From Cellvibrionales bacterium UBA1969 (GTDB taxonomy: Bacteria > Pseudomonadota > Gammaproteobacteria > Pseudomonadales > UBA7434), in the NCBI GenBank assembly GCA_002339085.1, contig DDDX01000071.1, forward strand, positions 23,231-34,715: DNA of 11,485 nucleotides, given 5' to 3'. Below, in pieces: positions 1 through 8,335 of the stretch (the stretch's first letter is position 1; each line of letters opens with the position of its first letter). The notes under the pieces were generated by a model that did not search any database, was not told the DNA's origin, and saw only the letters and a list, made by a program, of their open reading frames with translations. The translations under genes were made by a program, and so were the position numbers.

Positions 1-1
1 T

Positions 2-436
2 TTATCTTTATCTTTAATGCTGGGTAAACATTTGCCTTCACCATTGAGTCAGATTCCTATCATAAAAAACTTCCCTCCAAAGTCTTGGGCTGCTTATCAA
101 AAATATTTAACAAATTCTCCAATCCATATCGGATTGTCACCCTTGATGCATTCTCCATTTAACAGTGCAAGGTCTTGGAATAAATTTTTAGACATTACGG
201 TAGCCGGGGGTGTTGGAGTTTATAGTAACCGGGCTCCTTTTACTGACATTGTTGATCATAAGGCGAACGGTTTGCTCGTTGAGGATGATGAAGATGCATG
301 GTATGAAGCATTAAGTTGGCTTTTAACTAATCCTAATTTAGCTAAGGAAATGGCAGTTAAGGCACAAATAACAGCTCTTGAGCTAGCTGAACCTAACAAG
401 GCTTTTGAATTCTGGCGTAATTTATTGGATGTGTAA
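2..436 (+). CDS. Glycosyltransferase, C-terminal part (5'-truncated by window edge)
   Basis: The reading frame is open to the left edge, so this is the C-terminal part of a longer protein. The first in-frame ATG, at 17, is probably internal. The visible residues fit the second Rossmann domain of a GT-B (GT4/group 1-like) glycosyltransferase. A segment around KFLDITVAGGVGVYSN resembles the part that contacts the nucleotide-sugar donor. It is followed by NGLLVEDDEDAW and a helical tail with LLTNPNLAKEMA, which are typical of the end of these enzymes. The expected role is transfer of a sugar from an activated donor during polysaccharide assembly in the cytoplasm. It lies upstream of, and in the same direction as, the capsule export genes, which supports a biosynthetic role for the same polymer. 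Donor and acceptor cannot be deduced. A short stem (GTGT/ACAC, 431-441) overlaps the stop codon but is too weak to call a terminator. Confidence 0.75.
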   Translation, partial: LSLSLMLGKHLPSPLSQIPIIKNFPPKSWAAYQKYLTNSPIHIGLSPLMHSPFNSARSWNKFLDITVAGGVGVYSNRAPFTDIVDHKANGLLVEDDEDAWYEALSWLLTNPNLAKEMAVKAQITALELAEPNKAFEFWRNLLDV

Positions 437-543
437 AACACTTATTCTAAACTCCTGAATTTACTTATTTTAAGTATTGCAAGAAACGGCTATACTTGCT
501 TTATTAAGATATTTCGATGGATAATAAATTTTATATTTTTATT

Positions 544-549
544 AAAGGA
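544..549 (+). promoter_or_regulatory. Ribosome binding site selecting the kpsD-like start at 559
   Basis: AAAGGA ends 9 bases before the ATG at 559. The earlier in-frame ATG at 517 has only a weak AAGA upstream. Starting at 559 also gives a clean Sec signal peptide at the N terminus, so 559 is the preferred start. Confidence 0.6.
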
Positions 550-558
550 CATTTCTCC

Positions 559-2220
559 ATGGTGAACTTGTTTCTCCTTAAGATAAAAACCTTTTTTCCT
601 AAGGTGGCCTCCAATATCGTTACGACTATCCTTTTAATTAATGGCCACGCGCTAGCCGAAAACTCATTGATTGATGCAGATGTTGTTATTGAAAATGAAC
701 ATCAAAGTAATACTGTCTTAGGACAAAACCTATTCAATGGAAGTTTTGCTAATCAGTCATTTAGTGGATTTAATCCAAATTACCGCATTGCGGTTGGTGA
801 TAAGTTACTAGTTCAGATGTGGGGTGCTGTCGAGTCCAATGGTCAGCAGGAAGTAGACATGCAAGGCAATATTTTTCTCCCTCAAGTTGGCCCTATCAAT
901 GTGCTAGGTATTTTAAACAGTGACCTTAATGAAAAGGTATCTTCCGCGATCGGTCGCATCTATAAAAAAGATGTTTTCATTTATGTCAATTTAGTTGCCT
1001 CACAGCCTGTGAGAGTGTTTGTAACTGGTAATGTTGTAAACCCAGGGCTATACAGTGGCTTATCCTCTGAGTCTATTCTGGCTTATTTAGACAAGGCAGG
1101 TGGTGTCGATCCTTTGCGGGGTAGTTATCTTGATGTTGAGCTCAAGCGGGATGCAAGAACTATCGGTAAGGTAAACCTCTATGATTTTTTATTTACGGGT
1201 GACTTGTCGCATCGGCAACTCTATGAGGGAGATGTCATTGTTGTGAATTCTAGACAACATGTGGTTAGCTTTTCAGGTTTGGTCGAAAATCCTTTTCAAG
1301 TTGAATTTAATTCTTCTCAAGTTTCTCTTGATGAGGCAATGGCTATCGTTCAACCATTACCTAGCGCAACACACTTAGCGATTGAGCGCAATCAAGGATT
1401 AATCAAACAAGTTGAGTATATCGAAATTGCAAAAGCGCTAGCTACTGAAATTCATCTTATGTCTGGTGATAGCGTGAATGTGGTCTCTGATAAAATCCAA
1501 GGCTCCATTGCTGTTCAGGTGCAGGGCGAACACTTAGGTCAATCTCAGCATGTGTTGGCTTATGGTGCTAAGCTTGCTGATTTATTGCCTCTCATAGAAA
1601 TGAGTGATCAATCACAATTATCAGCCGCGCGGCTTTATCGCCCATCTCTAGCAAAAAAACAACGTGAAACCATGTTGACAACGCTTGAAATTTTACAATC
1701 TCAGGTTTTGTCTGCAAGAAGTGAAACTGTAGAGGAGGCTAACCTGCGTTCTACAGAAGCGAATTTAATATTACAGTTTATTGAGCGCGCTAAAAAAATT
1801 AGCCCAAAAGGACAAGTGATACTTGATGACTCACTCCCAATTGGCGATGTGACTCTTGAAAATGGTGATGTTGTTGTTATTCCTAAGGTAAGTCAACTGA
1901 TACATATTAGTGGTGAAGTACTTTTCCCCAACGCGGTTATATACCAAGAGTCACTAGTGCCAGATGAATATGTTGCGCTAGCGGGAGGCTATTCTCAAAA
2001 CGCCAAACAATCCCGAATCATCCTTAAAAAGGCCAATGGATCGAGTATAAAGATAAAAGATAGAAGTGGGTTACTTCATGATGCAAATTGGTCTATTGAG
2101 GCCGGTGATGAGCTTATGGTATTACCGGATGTTGATGTAAAATCTTTCCAGCATGCGAAAGATGTGTTCCAGATCATTTATCAACTAGCCCTCAGCGCCG
2201 GTGTTGTCCTCAAAATCTAA
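559..2220 (+). CDS. kpsD: Capsular polysaccharide export protein, KpsD-like (SLBB domain)
   Basis: This is the predicted periplasmic/outer-membrane component that carries capsular polysaccharide across the envelope. Starting at 559 the protein has 553 residues, close to E. coli KpsD (about 560). The in-frame ATG at 517 would add 14 residues before the signal peptide. Residues 1-33 form a Sec signal peptide ending ALA before ENS. No lipobox cysteine is seen, unlike Wza. A polysaccharide export (Poly_export) domain covers about residues 70-150 and begins near YRIAVGDKLLVQMWG. It is followed by SLBB-type beta-grasp segments, for example VRVFVTGNVVNPGLYSG, and a later one near residues 440-510 (HISGEVLFPNAV, then ALAGGYSQNA). 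The kpsM-like gene starts 21 bases downstream, consistent with one operon. The 122 bases upstream contain a possible -10 (TATACT, 491-496) but no good -35, so it may be co-transcribed with the glycosyltransferase. The family call is firm. The choice of KpsD over CtrA/BexD/Wza names rests on length, lack of a lipobox and neighbours. Confidence 0.85.
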   Translation: MVNLFLLKIKTFFPKVASNIVTTILLINGHALAENSLIDADVVIENEHQSNTVLGQNLFNGSFANQSFSGFNPNYRIAVGDKLLVQMWGAVESNGQQEVDMQGNIFLPQVGPINVLGILNSDLNEKVSSAIGRIYKKDVFIYVNLVASQPVRVFVTGNVVNPGLYSGLSSESILAYLDKAGGVDPLRGSYLDVELKRDARTIGKVNLYDFLFTGDLSHRQLYEGDVIVVNSRQHVVSFSGLVENPFQVEFNSSQVSLDEAMAIVQPLPSATHLAIERNQGLIKQVEYIEIAKALATEIHLMSGDSVNVVSDKIQGSIAVQVQGEHLGQSQHVLAYGAKLADLLPLIEMSDQSQLSAARLYRPSLAKKQRETMLTTLEILQSQVLSARSETVEEANLRSTEANLILQFIERAKKISPKGQVILDDSLPIGDVTLENGDVVVIPKVSQLIHISGEVLFPNAVIYQESLVPDEYVALAGGYSQNAKQSRIILKKANGSSIKIKDRSGLLHDANWSIEAGDELMVLPDVDVKSFQHAKDVFQIIYQLALSAGVVLKI

Positions 2221-2241
2221 TGCCGATTAAAAGAGGTGCTC

Positions 2242-3027
2242 ATGCAGTTCCGAAATAGTTGGCAAATACAGCGTGCGGTTTTCCTTGCATTATTTATCCG
2301 AGAACTTAAAACTCGTTTCGGCCGGTATAGATTAGGTTTTTTTTGGGCAATGCTTGAGCCAATAGTCCACATACTGGTATTAACAACACTTTTTTCCTTT
2401 TTGCGAGATGGTGGTGATTTTTATGGCATTCCATTCCCTATCTTTTTTGGCGTAGGTATCTTGGCATTTTTCATATTTCAAAAAATAGTTACTGGTGGTA
2501 TTAATAGTATAACAGCAAATTTAGGTTTATTCGCATATCGTCAAGTAAAACCATTAGACGCTATCGTAGTAAGAGCTTTTTTAGAGCTATTAATAATTCT
2601 TTTAGTTATGGTATTTTTGACTTGGATGGGAGCTTGGTTCTTCGATTTTGAAACATTTCCCCATGCACCTCTTTTAATATTACTTGTGATAATAATATTG
2701 TTTATTTTTTCATTAGGCTTAGCTTTCATAACATCAGTCATTGGAGTTAGATATCCAGAAGCCGCTCAGCTAATTAATATGTTGATGCGACCTTTATATT
2801 TCTTATCCGGCATCTTTTTTCCTTTGCAGGCTATGCCGGAGGATTACCATGTATATTTATTATGGAACCCACTATTGCATGCAGTTGAGCAGCTAAGAGC
2901 AGGGTGGTTTCCTGATTATCCTGCAGATGGAACTAATATATTGTATTTATTCTTATGGGCCTTACCGGTTTTTTTCTTGGGGTTGGCTTTCTACCGAAAT
3001 AATCGAACACGCGTGTTAATGTCATGA
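2242..3027 (+). CDS. kpsM: Capsule ABC transporter permease, KpsM-like
   Basis: This is an ABC-2 type inner-membrane permease that forms the translocation path for lipid-linked capsular polysaccharide. From the ATG at 2242 it has 261 residues, matching KpsM (about 258). An in-frame GTG at 2236 is possible, but AAGAGG (2231-2236) lies at ideal spacing for 2242 and overlaps that GTG. The N-terminal cytoplasmic segment contains the typical IRELKTRFGRYRLGFFWAMLEP region. About six hydrophobic membrane segments follow, including VHILVLTTLFSFL, IFFGVGILAFFIF, LLIILLVMVFLTW, a long one near LLILLVIIILFIFSLG, and a C-terminal one near FLWALPVFFLGLAF. The motif RPLYFLSGIFFPLQAMP before the last segment is characteristic of the KpsM/CtrC/BexB group. 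Its last bases overlap the kpsT start in ATGA, which suggests translational coupling and a 1:1 transporter complex. Confidence 0.92.
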   Translation: MQFRNSWQIQRAVFLALFIRELKTRFGRYRLGFFWAMLEPIVHILVLTTLFSFLRDGGDFYGIPFPIFFGVGILAFFIFQKIVTGGINSITANLGLFAYRQVKPLDAIVVRAFLELLIILLVMVFLTWMGAWFFDFETFPHAPLLILLVIIILFIFSLGLAFITSVIGVRYPEAAQLINMLMRPLYFLSGIFFPLQAMPEDYHVYLLWNPLLHAVEQLRAGWFPDYPADGTNILYLFLWALPVFFLGLAFYRNNRTRVLMS

Positions 3028-3695
3028 TCGAGTTAAATAATGTTAGTAAATATTATCCAACTCCAAAGGGCAGAAAGTATGTCTTCAAGAACCTAAGTTT
3101 TGCGTTGCCTGAAAAATGTAATATCGGTGTTTTAGGCTTGAATGGTTCTGGTAAGTCAACCCTTCTAAGAATGATTGCAGGCACTGATTATCCAAACGAA
3201 GGTCAGATAAATGTAACTGGATCAATATCATGGCCTCTAGGTTTGGCTGGTGGCACACAGGGTTCAATGACCGGGAGAGAAAATGCAGAATTCGTTTCTC
3301 GGATTTATGGTGATAATTTAGATCAAATGGCTGAAAGGTTGGATTATATCCTTAACTTTTCAGAGCTGGGCGATTATTTTAATATGCCTGTGAAGAGTTA
3401 CTCATCTGGAATGCGTTCACGATTGTTATTTGGTATTAGTATGGCGTTTGATTTCGATGTATATTTAATTGATGAGATTACTGCGGTAGGGGATATTCGA
3501 TTTAGAAAAAAGAGCCAGCAAGCACTTCATGAAAAAAGAAACTGTTCAAATTATATCATGGTCTCACATAATGTTAATGACTTGATTCAAGAATGCAACC
3601 AATTACTAATATTAGATAAGGGAAAAGTTCGGCTATTCAGTGACACTCGAGAGGGTTTGCAATTTTATAAAGAAGTTGTTCAACTAAATAAATAA
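3024..3695 (+). CDS. kpsT: Capsule ABC transporter ATP-binding protein, KpsT-like
   Basis: This is the cytoplasmic ATPase that powers capsule export with the KpsM-like permease. The 223-residue length matches KpsT. All core ABC motifs are visible: Walker A GLNGSGKS (residues 38-45), signature YSSGM (126-130), Walker B DVYLIDE (145-151, catalytic Glu at 151) and the H-loop His in VSHN (residue 182). The stretch SWPLGLAGGTQGSMTGREN (69-87) is a hallmark of the capsule/O-antigen exporter ATPase group. The protein ends soon after the H-loop and has no C-terminal carbohydrate-binding extension of the Wzt type. That argues against recognition of a modified polymer end by this subunit. No separate ribosome binding site is seen, and the 4-base overlap with kpsM suggests coupled translation. 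Confidence 0.93.
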   Translation: MIELNNVSKYYPTPKGRKYVFKNLSFALPEKCNIGVLGLNGSGKSTLLRMIAGTDYPNEGQINVTGSISWPLGLAGGTQGSMTGRENAEFVSRIYGDNLDQMAERLDYILNFSELGDYFNMPVKSYSSGMRSRLLFGISMAFDFDVYLIDEITAVGDIRFRKKSQQALHEKRNCSNYIMVSHNVNDLIQECNQLLILDKGKVRLFSDTREGLQFYKEVVQLNK

Positions 3696-3739
3696 TAACT
3701 GCGGCCAAAATAATTCTAGATTTAGAGTATTTTTATTAT

Positions 3740-4897
3740 ATGAAAAAATTGACATTAAGCTTGCCAAAAAATTTTAGCTCATTAGTGAAACACTCTATTG
3801 GATGGCTTAAAAATTCAGTTGCAGGTCGCCAATTTACAGCATTCATTCTCATTCCTGCTGGCTTCTTGGCGTTATATTTTCTATTCATTTCGCCTGACCG
3901 ATATGTAAGTGAGGCCAGTATCATGGTGAAAGAAACCGGTGTAGCGCAGCTCAATACGGGGCTTCTTGAAGGCTTAGGTTTTGATGCCGGGGGAGTATCA
4001 AGCGATGAGCAATTACTTCAAGCTTATATAATTTCGCCAAACTTATTGGCATCACTAGAGAGTGAATTGAGTTTAAAAAAGCATTTTAGTCGGTCTCGCG
4101 ATTTTATTTTTGGCTTGTCTTCGAATTCATCATTTGAGGATTTTCTTAAATTTTATCGTAATCATGTCATCGTTAGTTCTGATGCAAATACTGGCCTCTT
4201 AGTACTTCATGTTGAGGCTTACTCTGCTGAATTTTCAAAACTAATAGCCGATAAATTACTTTCACTAAGTGAGAAGTTTATAAATGAATCCAGTCAAAAG
4301 ATCGCTCAGCTTGAGATGCAGTTTTCGCTTGACGAGATTACATTAAGCCAAGAGCGATTGAAAGAAGCAAAGCAGGCTTTGATTGACTTTCAAAATGAGT
4401 ACGGCTTAGTGAGTCCAGAATCAGATGGTGAGTCATTATTTACTATTATCTTTTCATTAGAGGATGAATTAGCCAAAACCGAAGCAGAGATTTATCAAGC
4501 TGAAAGTTATTTGAATAAATCATCTCCTCAAGTATCAGTATTAATGAGTAAGTCAGAGGCCTTGAGAAAAGAGATTGCCGTTCAAAAAATGCGCGTAACA
4601 GGCGAGGCTAACGGTGATGATAAGCTAAATGAATTGAGTGCAGATTTTCAATCTCTTATTTTGGACGTCGAGTTAGCAACGACTTTGTATACGAGTTCGC
4701 TGTCTGCTTATGAAATTTCAAGAGTTCAAGCAGCCAAGCAACTTAAGCATTTAATCATAGCCAGTGAGCCTCATTTAGCCGATGAGGCGCTTTATCCAAT
4801 GAGGCTTTATTGGTTTACAACTTGGCTGATTCTTTTATTTATCGCTTGGGGCGTTTTTAGATTAATTGTTGCTTCAACAAAAGAGCATAAGGATTAG
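3740..4897 (+). CDS. kpsE: Capsule export inner-membrane protein, KpsE-like (polysaccharide copolymerase family)
   Basis: This is the predicted inner-membrane adaptor linking the KpsMT transporter to the KpsD channel across the periplasm. The 385-residue length matches KpsE (about 382). The topology is typical: a cytoplasmic N terminus, a membrane segment at about 33-51 (TAFILIPAGFLALYFLFI), a long periplasmic domain and a second membrane segment at about 356-377 (YWFTTWLILLFIAWGVF). After the first segment comes SPDRYVSEASIMVKE, usual for Wzz/KpsE-type proteins. Residues about 183-220 and 235-285 look like coiled coils rich in Glu, Lys, Gln and Leu. EPHLADEALYPMR just before the last membrane segment corresponds to the conserved motif of this family. 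The gene lies 44 bases after kpsT in the same direction and probably belongs to the same operon. No strong ribosome binding site is visible (only GAG about 12 bases before the ATG). Two TAG codons occur in tandem at the end. Confidence 0.88.
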   Translation: MKKLTLSLPKNFSSLVKHSIGWLKNSVAGRQFTAFILIPAGFLALYFLFISPDRYVSEASIMVKETGVAQLNTGLLEGLGFDAGGVSSDEQLLQAYIISPNLLASLESELSLKKHFSRSRDFIFGLSSNSSFEDFLKFYRNHVIVSSDANTGLLVLHVEAYSAEFSKLIADKLLSLSEKFINESSQKIAQLEMQFSLDEITLSQERLKEAKQALIDFQNEYGLVSPESDGESLFTIIFSLEDELAKTEAEIYQAESYLNKSSPQVSVLMSKSEALRKEIAVQKMRVTGEANGDDKLNELSADFQSLILDVELATTLYTSSLSAYEISRVQAAKQLKHLIIASEPHLADEALYPMRLYWFTTWLILLFIAWGVFRLIVASTKEHKD

Positions 4898-4905
4898 TAG
4901 ACTTT

Positions 4906-6552
4906 TTAAAGCTCCGTATTGTAATTGTATGCTGTGAAGTCTTTAAGATATGTTTTAACAAAAATAGACTTTAATTCATCATTAAAATAAGACTTCCGGT
5001 TATAGCTCATTGAAGGATTAACTTTTTCAGTTATTGAAGTATATGGATAGTTTAATCCAACATAATTAAGTAATTCCTGTATGTCAGCTCCAAAGGTTTC
5101 AACCCGACCTATAAAATCGTATTCAATTAACTCTGGGTGAAGGCAGTCCGTTTGAAACATCCAGTGGCGATCCATTTCATATGGGTCTTGCTGGCATATA
5201 AAATGAATAAAATCATAGAAGGTGATAGGGCTACTGAAGTCGTAGTTTATTCCAATTGATTTGCGCCAATGCCGTATTTTAGTTGTGTTTCTTTGATAGT
5301 CACCCATTAAAAAATATGGCTTATCATAAGGCGCAACCCCTAAGCTATTAATTCTATTAAGAAAGCATGATATAGCACGATCAAAGGGATTTCTAACGAA
5401 GCAGAATCGGAAAGTTCCCCTACCTGTCAGTACGTCTGAAGCTTGGTCATGCCTAAGGTCAGTCAACCCCTTTAATCCAGTTAGTTTTTTATTATGAGGG
5501 GATTGTATGTTATAGCTAGTATTATTTTCTAGGCTCGCTAGTATTGTTTTTATTTTTGAGCAGGCATTTTTGGAGCATGATGCGTAAAAAATATTATATT
5601 TTTCACTGTAAAGCAAGTCTTTCTCGATTAATGGCAGGTGGTGATTTTTAGCAGTAATATTTTTTATAATTATGTCTACCGGATCAGATGTTTTGTCGTC
5701 GATAATTTCCTTAATTGTTTTTCTATCTGCTATGGTGTTAACTTCTAGTGAGTGTCTCAGTAGGAAGTTTATAATAGAATCATTTTGATAAAGAATGTCA
5801 GATGATGAACGCCCCTTTAATTTATCGCTAAAGCGAGAATTGTAAAGCATCACCGTGAGAGTTTCTTTTGTTAGCTTTTCTGAGAGTAAATTAATAATTC
5901 TATTTTTGGGTAACTTTTTTTCGAGTAACCAACTTTCAGTAAAGTCAAAAGGATGAATAAATTTTTCATCAAAAATGTAAGCTTCCTCGCTATGATTTTC
6001 GATTATTGGCGTTAATAATTCTGAGCCAATCTCATTCCATTCAAAAGGACTTTTTTGATCGATTTTATGTTGAATGTGCATTGTAGCATTATCAAGATAA
6101 TTTTTTATGATGACGCTGCCTTTAACAGATGCCATAAAGTTATTAACTATATAGGGAGGATTTTTTGCTTTTTTTTGCATGCCAACAAATGAAAATTGCT
6201 TAAGTAAACTAGTAATTTTTTCAGTAATGTCATGCAGTAATATTGAGTCTATATCTAGCCATAAGCCGCCGTAATCATGAAGTAACTTTATCCTTATATA
6301 GTCTACTTTTTGTGGTATGGAGGATTTTTTATTGTCTATTAGTCGGATCTTATCGAGGCCGGGTATGAGTTCAGGTAAATACTCCATTATATTTTCGGGA
6401 CATACCAAATGTACGACGGCATTTGGAGATTTTCTTTGAAGCGCTTCAAAACATAGAGATAGGTAGGCTGGCATTTCCTCATCAGGGAGGCTTTCCCAGT
6501 AGGTCCAAATATTCAAGCAATTTTCATCAGGTTTGGTATAGCTAAGCATCAT
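4906..6552 (-). CDS. Two-domain enzyme: GT32-like glycosyltransferase fused to a carbohydrate sulfotransferase
   Basis: The protein has 548 residues and no signal peptide, so it is probably cytoplasmic. Residues about 12-240 look like a GT32/capsular polysaccharide synthesis (Gly_transf_sug) glycosyltransferase: NIWTYWE near the N terminus, then a region ending LHDYGGLWLDIDSILL that carries the DxD metal/nucleotide-sugar motif (D100, D102). Residues about 315-548 resemble the Sulfotransfer_2 (chondroitin/HNK-1 sulfotransferase) family. This part has a 5'-phosphosulfate-binding-type loop SCSKNACSK (325-333, Lys328), a 3'-phosphate-binding-type motif FVRNPFDRAIS (385-395, Arg387 and Ser395), then DRHWMFQTDC (461-470) and YDFIGRVETF (478-487). 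PAPS is therefore the likely sulfate donor. Adding a sugar and sulfating the same polymer would be a natural pairing, but the substrate is unknown. The gene is convergent with kpsE, 8 bases apart, with no clear terminator between them. Sampled stretches are near 30 percent GC, lower than the neighbours, which suggests separate acquisition. No strong ribosome binding site precedes the tandem ATG ATG start. Confidence 0.82.
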   Translation of the reverse strand: MMLSYTKPDENCLNIWTYWESLPDEEMPAYLSLCFEALQRKSPNAVVHLVCPENIMEYLPELIPGLDKIRLIDNKKSSIPQKVDYIRIKLLHDYGGLWLDIDSILLHDITEKITSLLKQFSFVGMQKKAKNPPYIVNNFMASVKGSVIIKNYLDNATMHIQHKIDQKSPFEWNEIGSELLTPIIENHSEEAYIFDEKFIHPFDFTESWLLEKKLPKNRIINLLSEKLTKETLTVMLYNSRFSDKLKGRSSSDILYQNDSIINFLLRHSLEVNTIADRKTIKEIIDDKTSDPVDIIIKNITAKNHHLPLIEKDLLYSEKYNIFYASCSKNACSKIKTILASLENNTSYNIQSPHNKKLTGLKGLTDLRHDQASDVLTGRGTFRFCFVRNPFDRAISCFLNRINSLGVAPYDKPYFLMGDYQRNTTKIRHWRKSIGINYDFSSPITFYDFIHFICQQDPYEMDRHWMFQTDCLHPELIEYDFIGRVETFGADIQELLNYVGLNYPYTSITEKVNPSMSYNRKSYFNDELKSIFVKTYLKDFTAYNYNTEL

Positions 6553-6649
6553 AAATTTTTAATTTTACTATAAAAAACAAGTAGTTTTTTTCCTTTGATA
6601 GATGTTCTTCGGATTTTATTAATTATTAGTAGAGTACTTTTCTAAAGGA

Positions 6650-8317
6650 CTAATTCAGTCTAATTATCTTCTTTAGAAATAAAAAAAAGACCGAGCTTAA
6701 GAGTAATACTATTGTTGAGGGCAAGGGCACGCTTGTTGTCGCCACATTGAAGCCTTTTAACTGATTATTTGGAGCGCTGTTATCTAAGAGCTCTTGGCTC
6801 GTCACACGCCACGCAATGGCATAGTCCCAGAGTATTGCGACTAAATTCTTGGTGGAATCAACCCTAAAAAAATAATCGCCGCCGGCTTCTAGTGAGGCCC
6901 AAATATTTTCTGTATTCGCGGTATTGCTTGAAGACGAGGCGATGAGTGTTTCTTCATTATCAATTATTTGGTATAACCACAGGTCAAGATCGTAGACTAC
7001 AACTGCATTAAAAATGCCGTTTTTAGAAGCAATATCAGCATTCCAAGCCAGCGTAATCGCAATGTCAGCGTCTTGCTCTATGGTGGGTAATACATAGGTC
7101 GCAGTGTCATTCGCTTGCTGGTTTTTAGTGCCTAGGCCAAAACTCTCATCGTAATCAAAGCCTAGCAGGCTAACACTTTGTTCGCCATTGTCCTCTAAGC
7201 TTGCTTGCTCTGTGCTCATTAAAATATCATAACTGGTTTCTACATTTGCTTGGCCTGCTCCGTATCTTGTATCTAGTCCATTGCCAGTTTCAAAATCACT
7301 GCTTTCCTTATAATCTTCTATGTCTGCAATATATCTACGAAATTTACCATCTGGATCGCTTATCCATGTACCATCCTTATCTCTTGGGTAAGCATTCTCA
7401 CGGCTGTTTGTGGTCGTGCGGTCGGCGCCCGCCATCAAAATGGCTCTCATGGTCTCTGAACGTTTGGCATTACGAATAGGAGTATTAGCCTGCGTTACGC
7501 CGAGTTCAGAGAGCTGGCTATTATCAGCTGTTTCCATCAAAACTGCGGTAATGCCGGTGATGGTGCCCGTGCCGCGACTGGTATTCTCATTTGGTGTAAC
7601 GACATCAGGTCTGTTTTGTATTCCATAATGGTATGTATTCGTAAAGCGGGAGTGTTGGCTACTCGTAAGGCCGACGTAAATACTGTTTAAGCTACTACTA
7701 AATATCGGATCGGACAATGTGTTTTCATTATTCCCAGAGGAGACTAAATTGACGGTATCTTCGCGTGCAGTGGCCCAATCAAATCGATACAAAAAGTCAT
7801 TATTATTTTGCCCATAGTTGCCTATAGCGCTGAAATTATTTACCGAACTTTCGAAGACGGTATCACTGTAGATAGAGTAAGTGGCTTGATAAAAGGTACG
7901 AGGGTAAAGTAAGTAGCCGATAAAATCCTCTAGTTCATGATATTTAACGGCATCGAGTTGCTGGCTCACGCCATGTTCTTTACCAAACATATAGCGTGAT
8001 ACGGCTGCAGCATGACTGCTGGTGTTGCCGCTTTTATTTATTAAAGGTACGCCTTGATTCATTTCAATGGTGATGACATGGTTATTTTCTTCCGCTATTG
8101 CAGGTATCCAGCCTTTTGGGTTATCACCGCCTTTTGCGCCAATAGCATCCCACGCAGGCTCATAAGCAGATACTGTAATGCCGTAACCGGTCGGAGTGGA
8201 ATTTCCCAGACGATCTTGCAGTTTGGTATAGCCAACGTCCTCTCGCTGGCCTGCATATGCCCACGTAGACAAAAAGAGAAGGAGTATCGATATGATTGTG
8301 TGAGGGAGCGTTAACAT
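6650..8317 (-). CDS. Secreted subtilisin-like (S8) protein with PEP-CTERM-like (VPLPS) C-terminal sorting tail
   Basis: The protein has 555 residues. Residues 1-22 are a Sec signal peptide (hydrophobic IISILLLFLSTWAYA, cut after AYA). The body aligns by eye with subtilases: GITVSAYE at the first catalytic block, SSHAAAVSRYMFG around the catalytic His (H102), VSSGNNEN with the oxyanion Asn (N196), and NTSRGTGTITG with the nucleophile Ser (S247). At the usual Asp position this reading gives Glu53. Residues about 385-505 resemble the C-terminal beta-sandwich found in some subtilases, with ITLAWN, VVVYDLDLWLY and DYFFRVDS. The tail VPLPS (530-534), a hydrophobic helix and KKIIRLN form a PEP-CTERM/VPLPA-type sorting signal, which an exosortase would cleave. 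Expected location is the cell surface or envelope. It follows the beta-barrel gene by 153 bases in the same direction. The ribosome binding site is weak. It could be an active peptidase or a degenerate one. The S8 fold call is fairly sure, activity less so. Confidence 0.75.
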   Translation of the reverse strand: MLTLPHTIISILLLFLSTWAYAGQREDVGYTKLQDRLGNSTPTGYGITVSAYEPAWDAIGAKGGDNPKGWIPAIAEENNHVITIEMNQGVPLINKSGNTSSHAAAVSRYMFGKEHGVSQQLDAVKYHELEDFIGYLLYPRTFYQATYSIYSDTVFESSVNNFSAIGNYGQNNNDFLYRFDWATAREDTVNLVSSGNNENTLSDPIFSSSLNSIYVGLTSSQHSRFTNTYHYGIQNRPDVVTPNENTSRGTGTITGITAVLMETADNSQLSELGVTQANTPIRNAKRSETMRAILMAGADRTTTNSRENAYPRDKDGTWISDPDGKFRRYIADIEDYKESSDFETGNGLDTRYGAGQANVETSYDILMSTEQASLEDNGEQSVSLLGFDYDESFGLGTKNQQANDTATYVLPTIEQDADIAITLAWNADIASKNGIFNAVVVYDLDLWLYQIIDNEETLIASSSSNTANTENIWASLEAGGDYFFRVDSTKNLVAILWDYAIAWRVTSQELLDNSAPNNQLKGFNVATTSVPLPSTIVLLLSSVFFLFLKKIIRLN

Positions 8318-8335
8318 TAGTAATTGGTTCTATGA

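Noticed and set aside
479..505. Intrinsic terminator GCAAG/CTTGC followed by TTTATT upstream of kpsD
   Set aside because: The stem has only 5 pairs with an 11-base loop and no continuous T run, and an alternative pairing (AAGTAT/ATACTT) competes.
6648..6660. Hairpin GACT/AGTC overlapping the stop of the S8 gene
   Set aside because: A 4-base-pair stem without a following T run is too weak to be a terminator.
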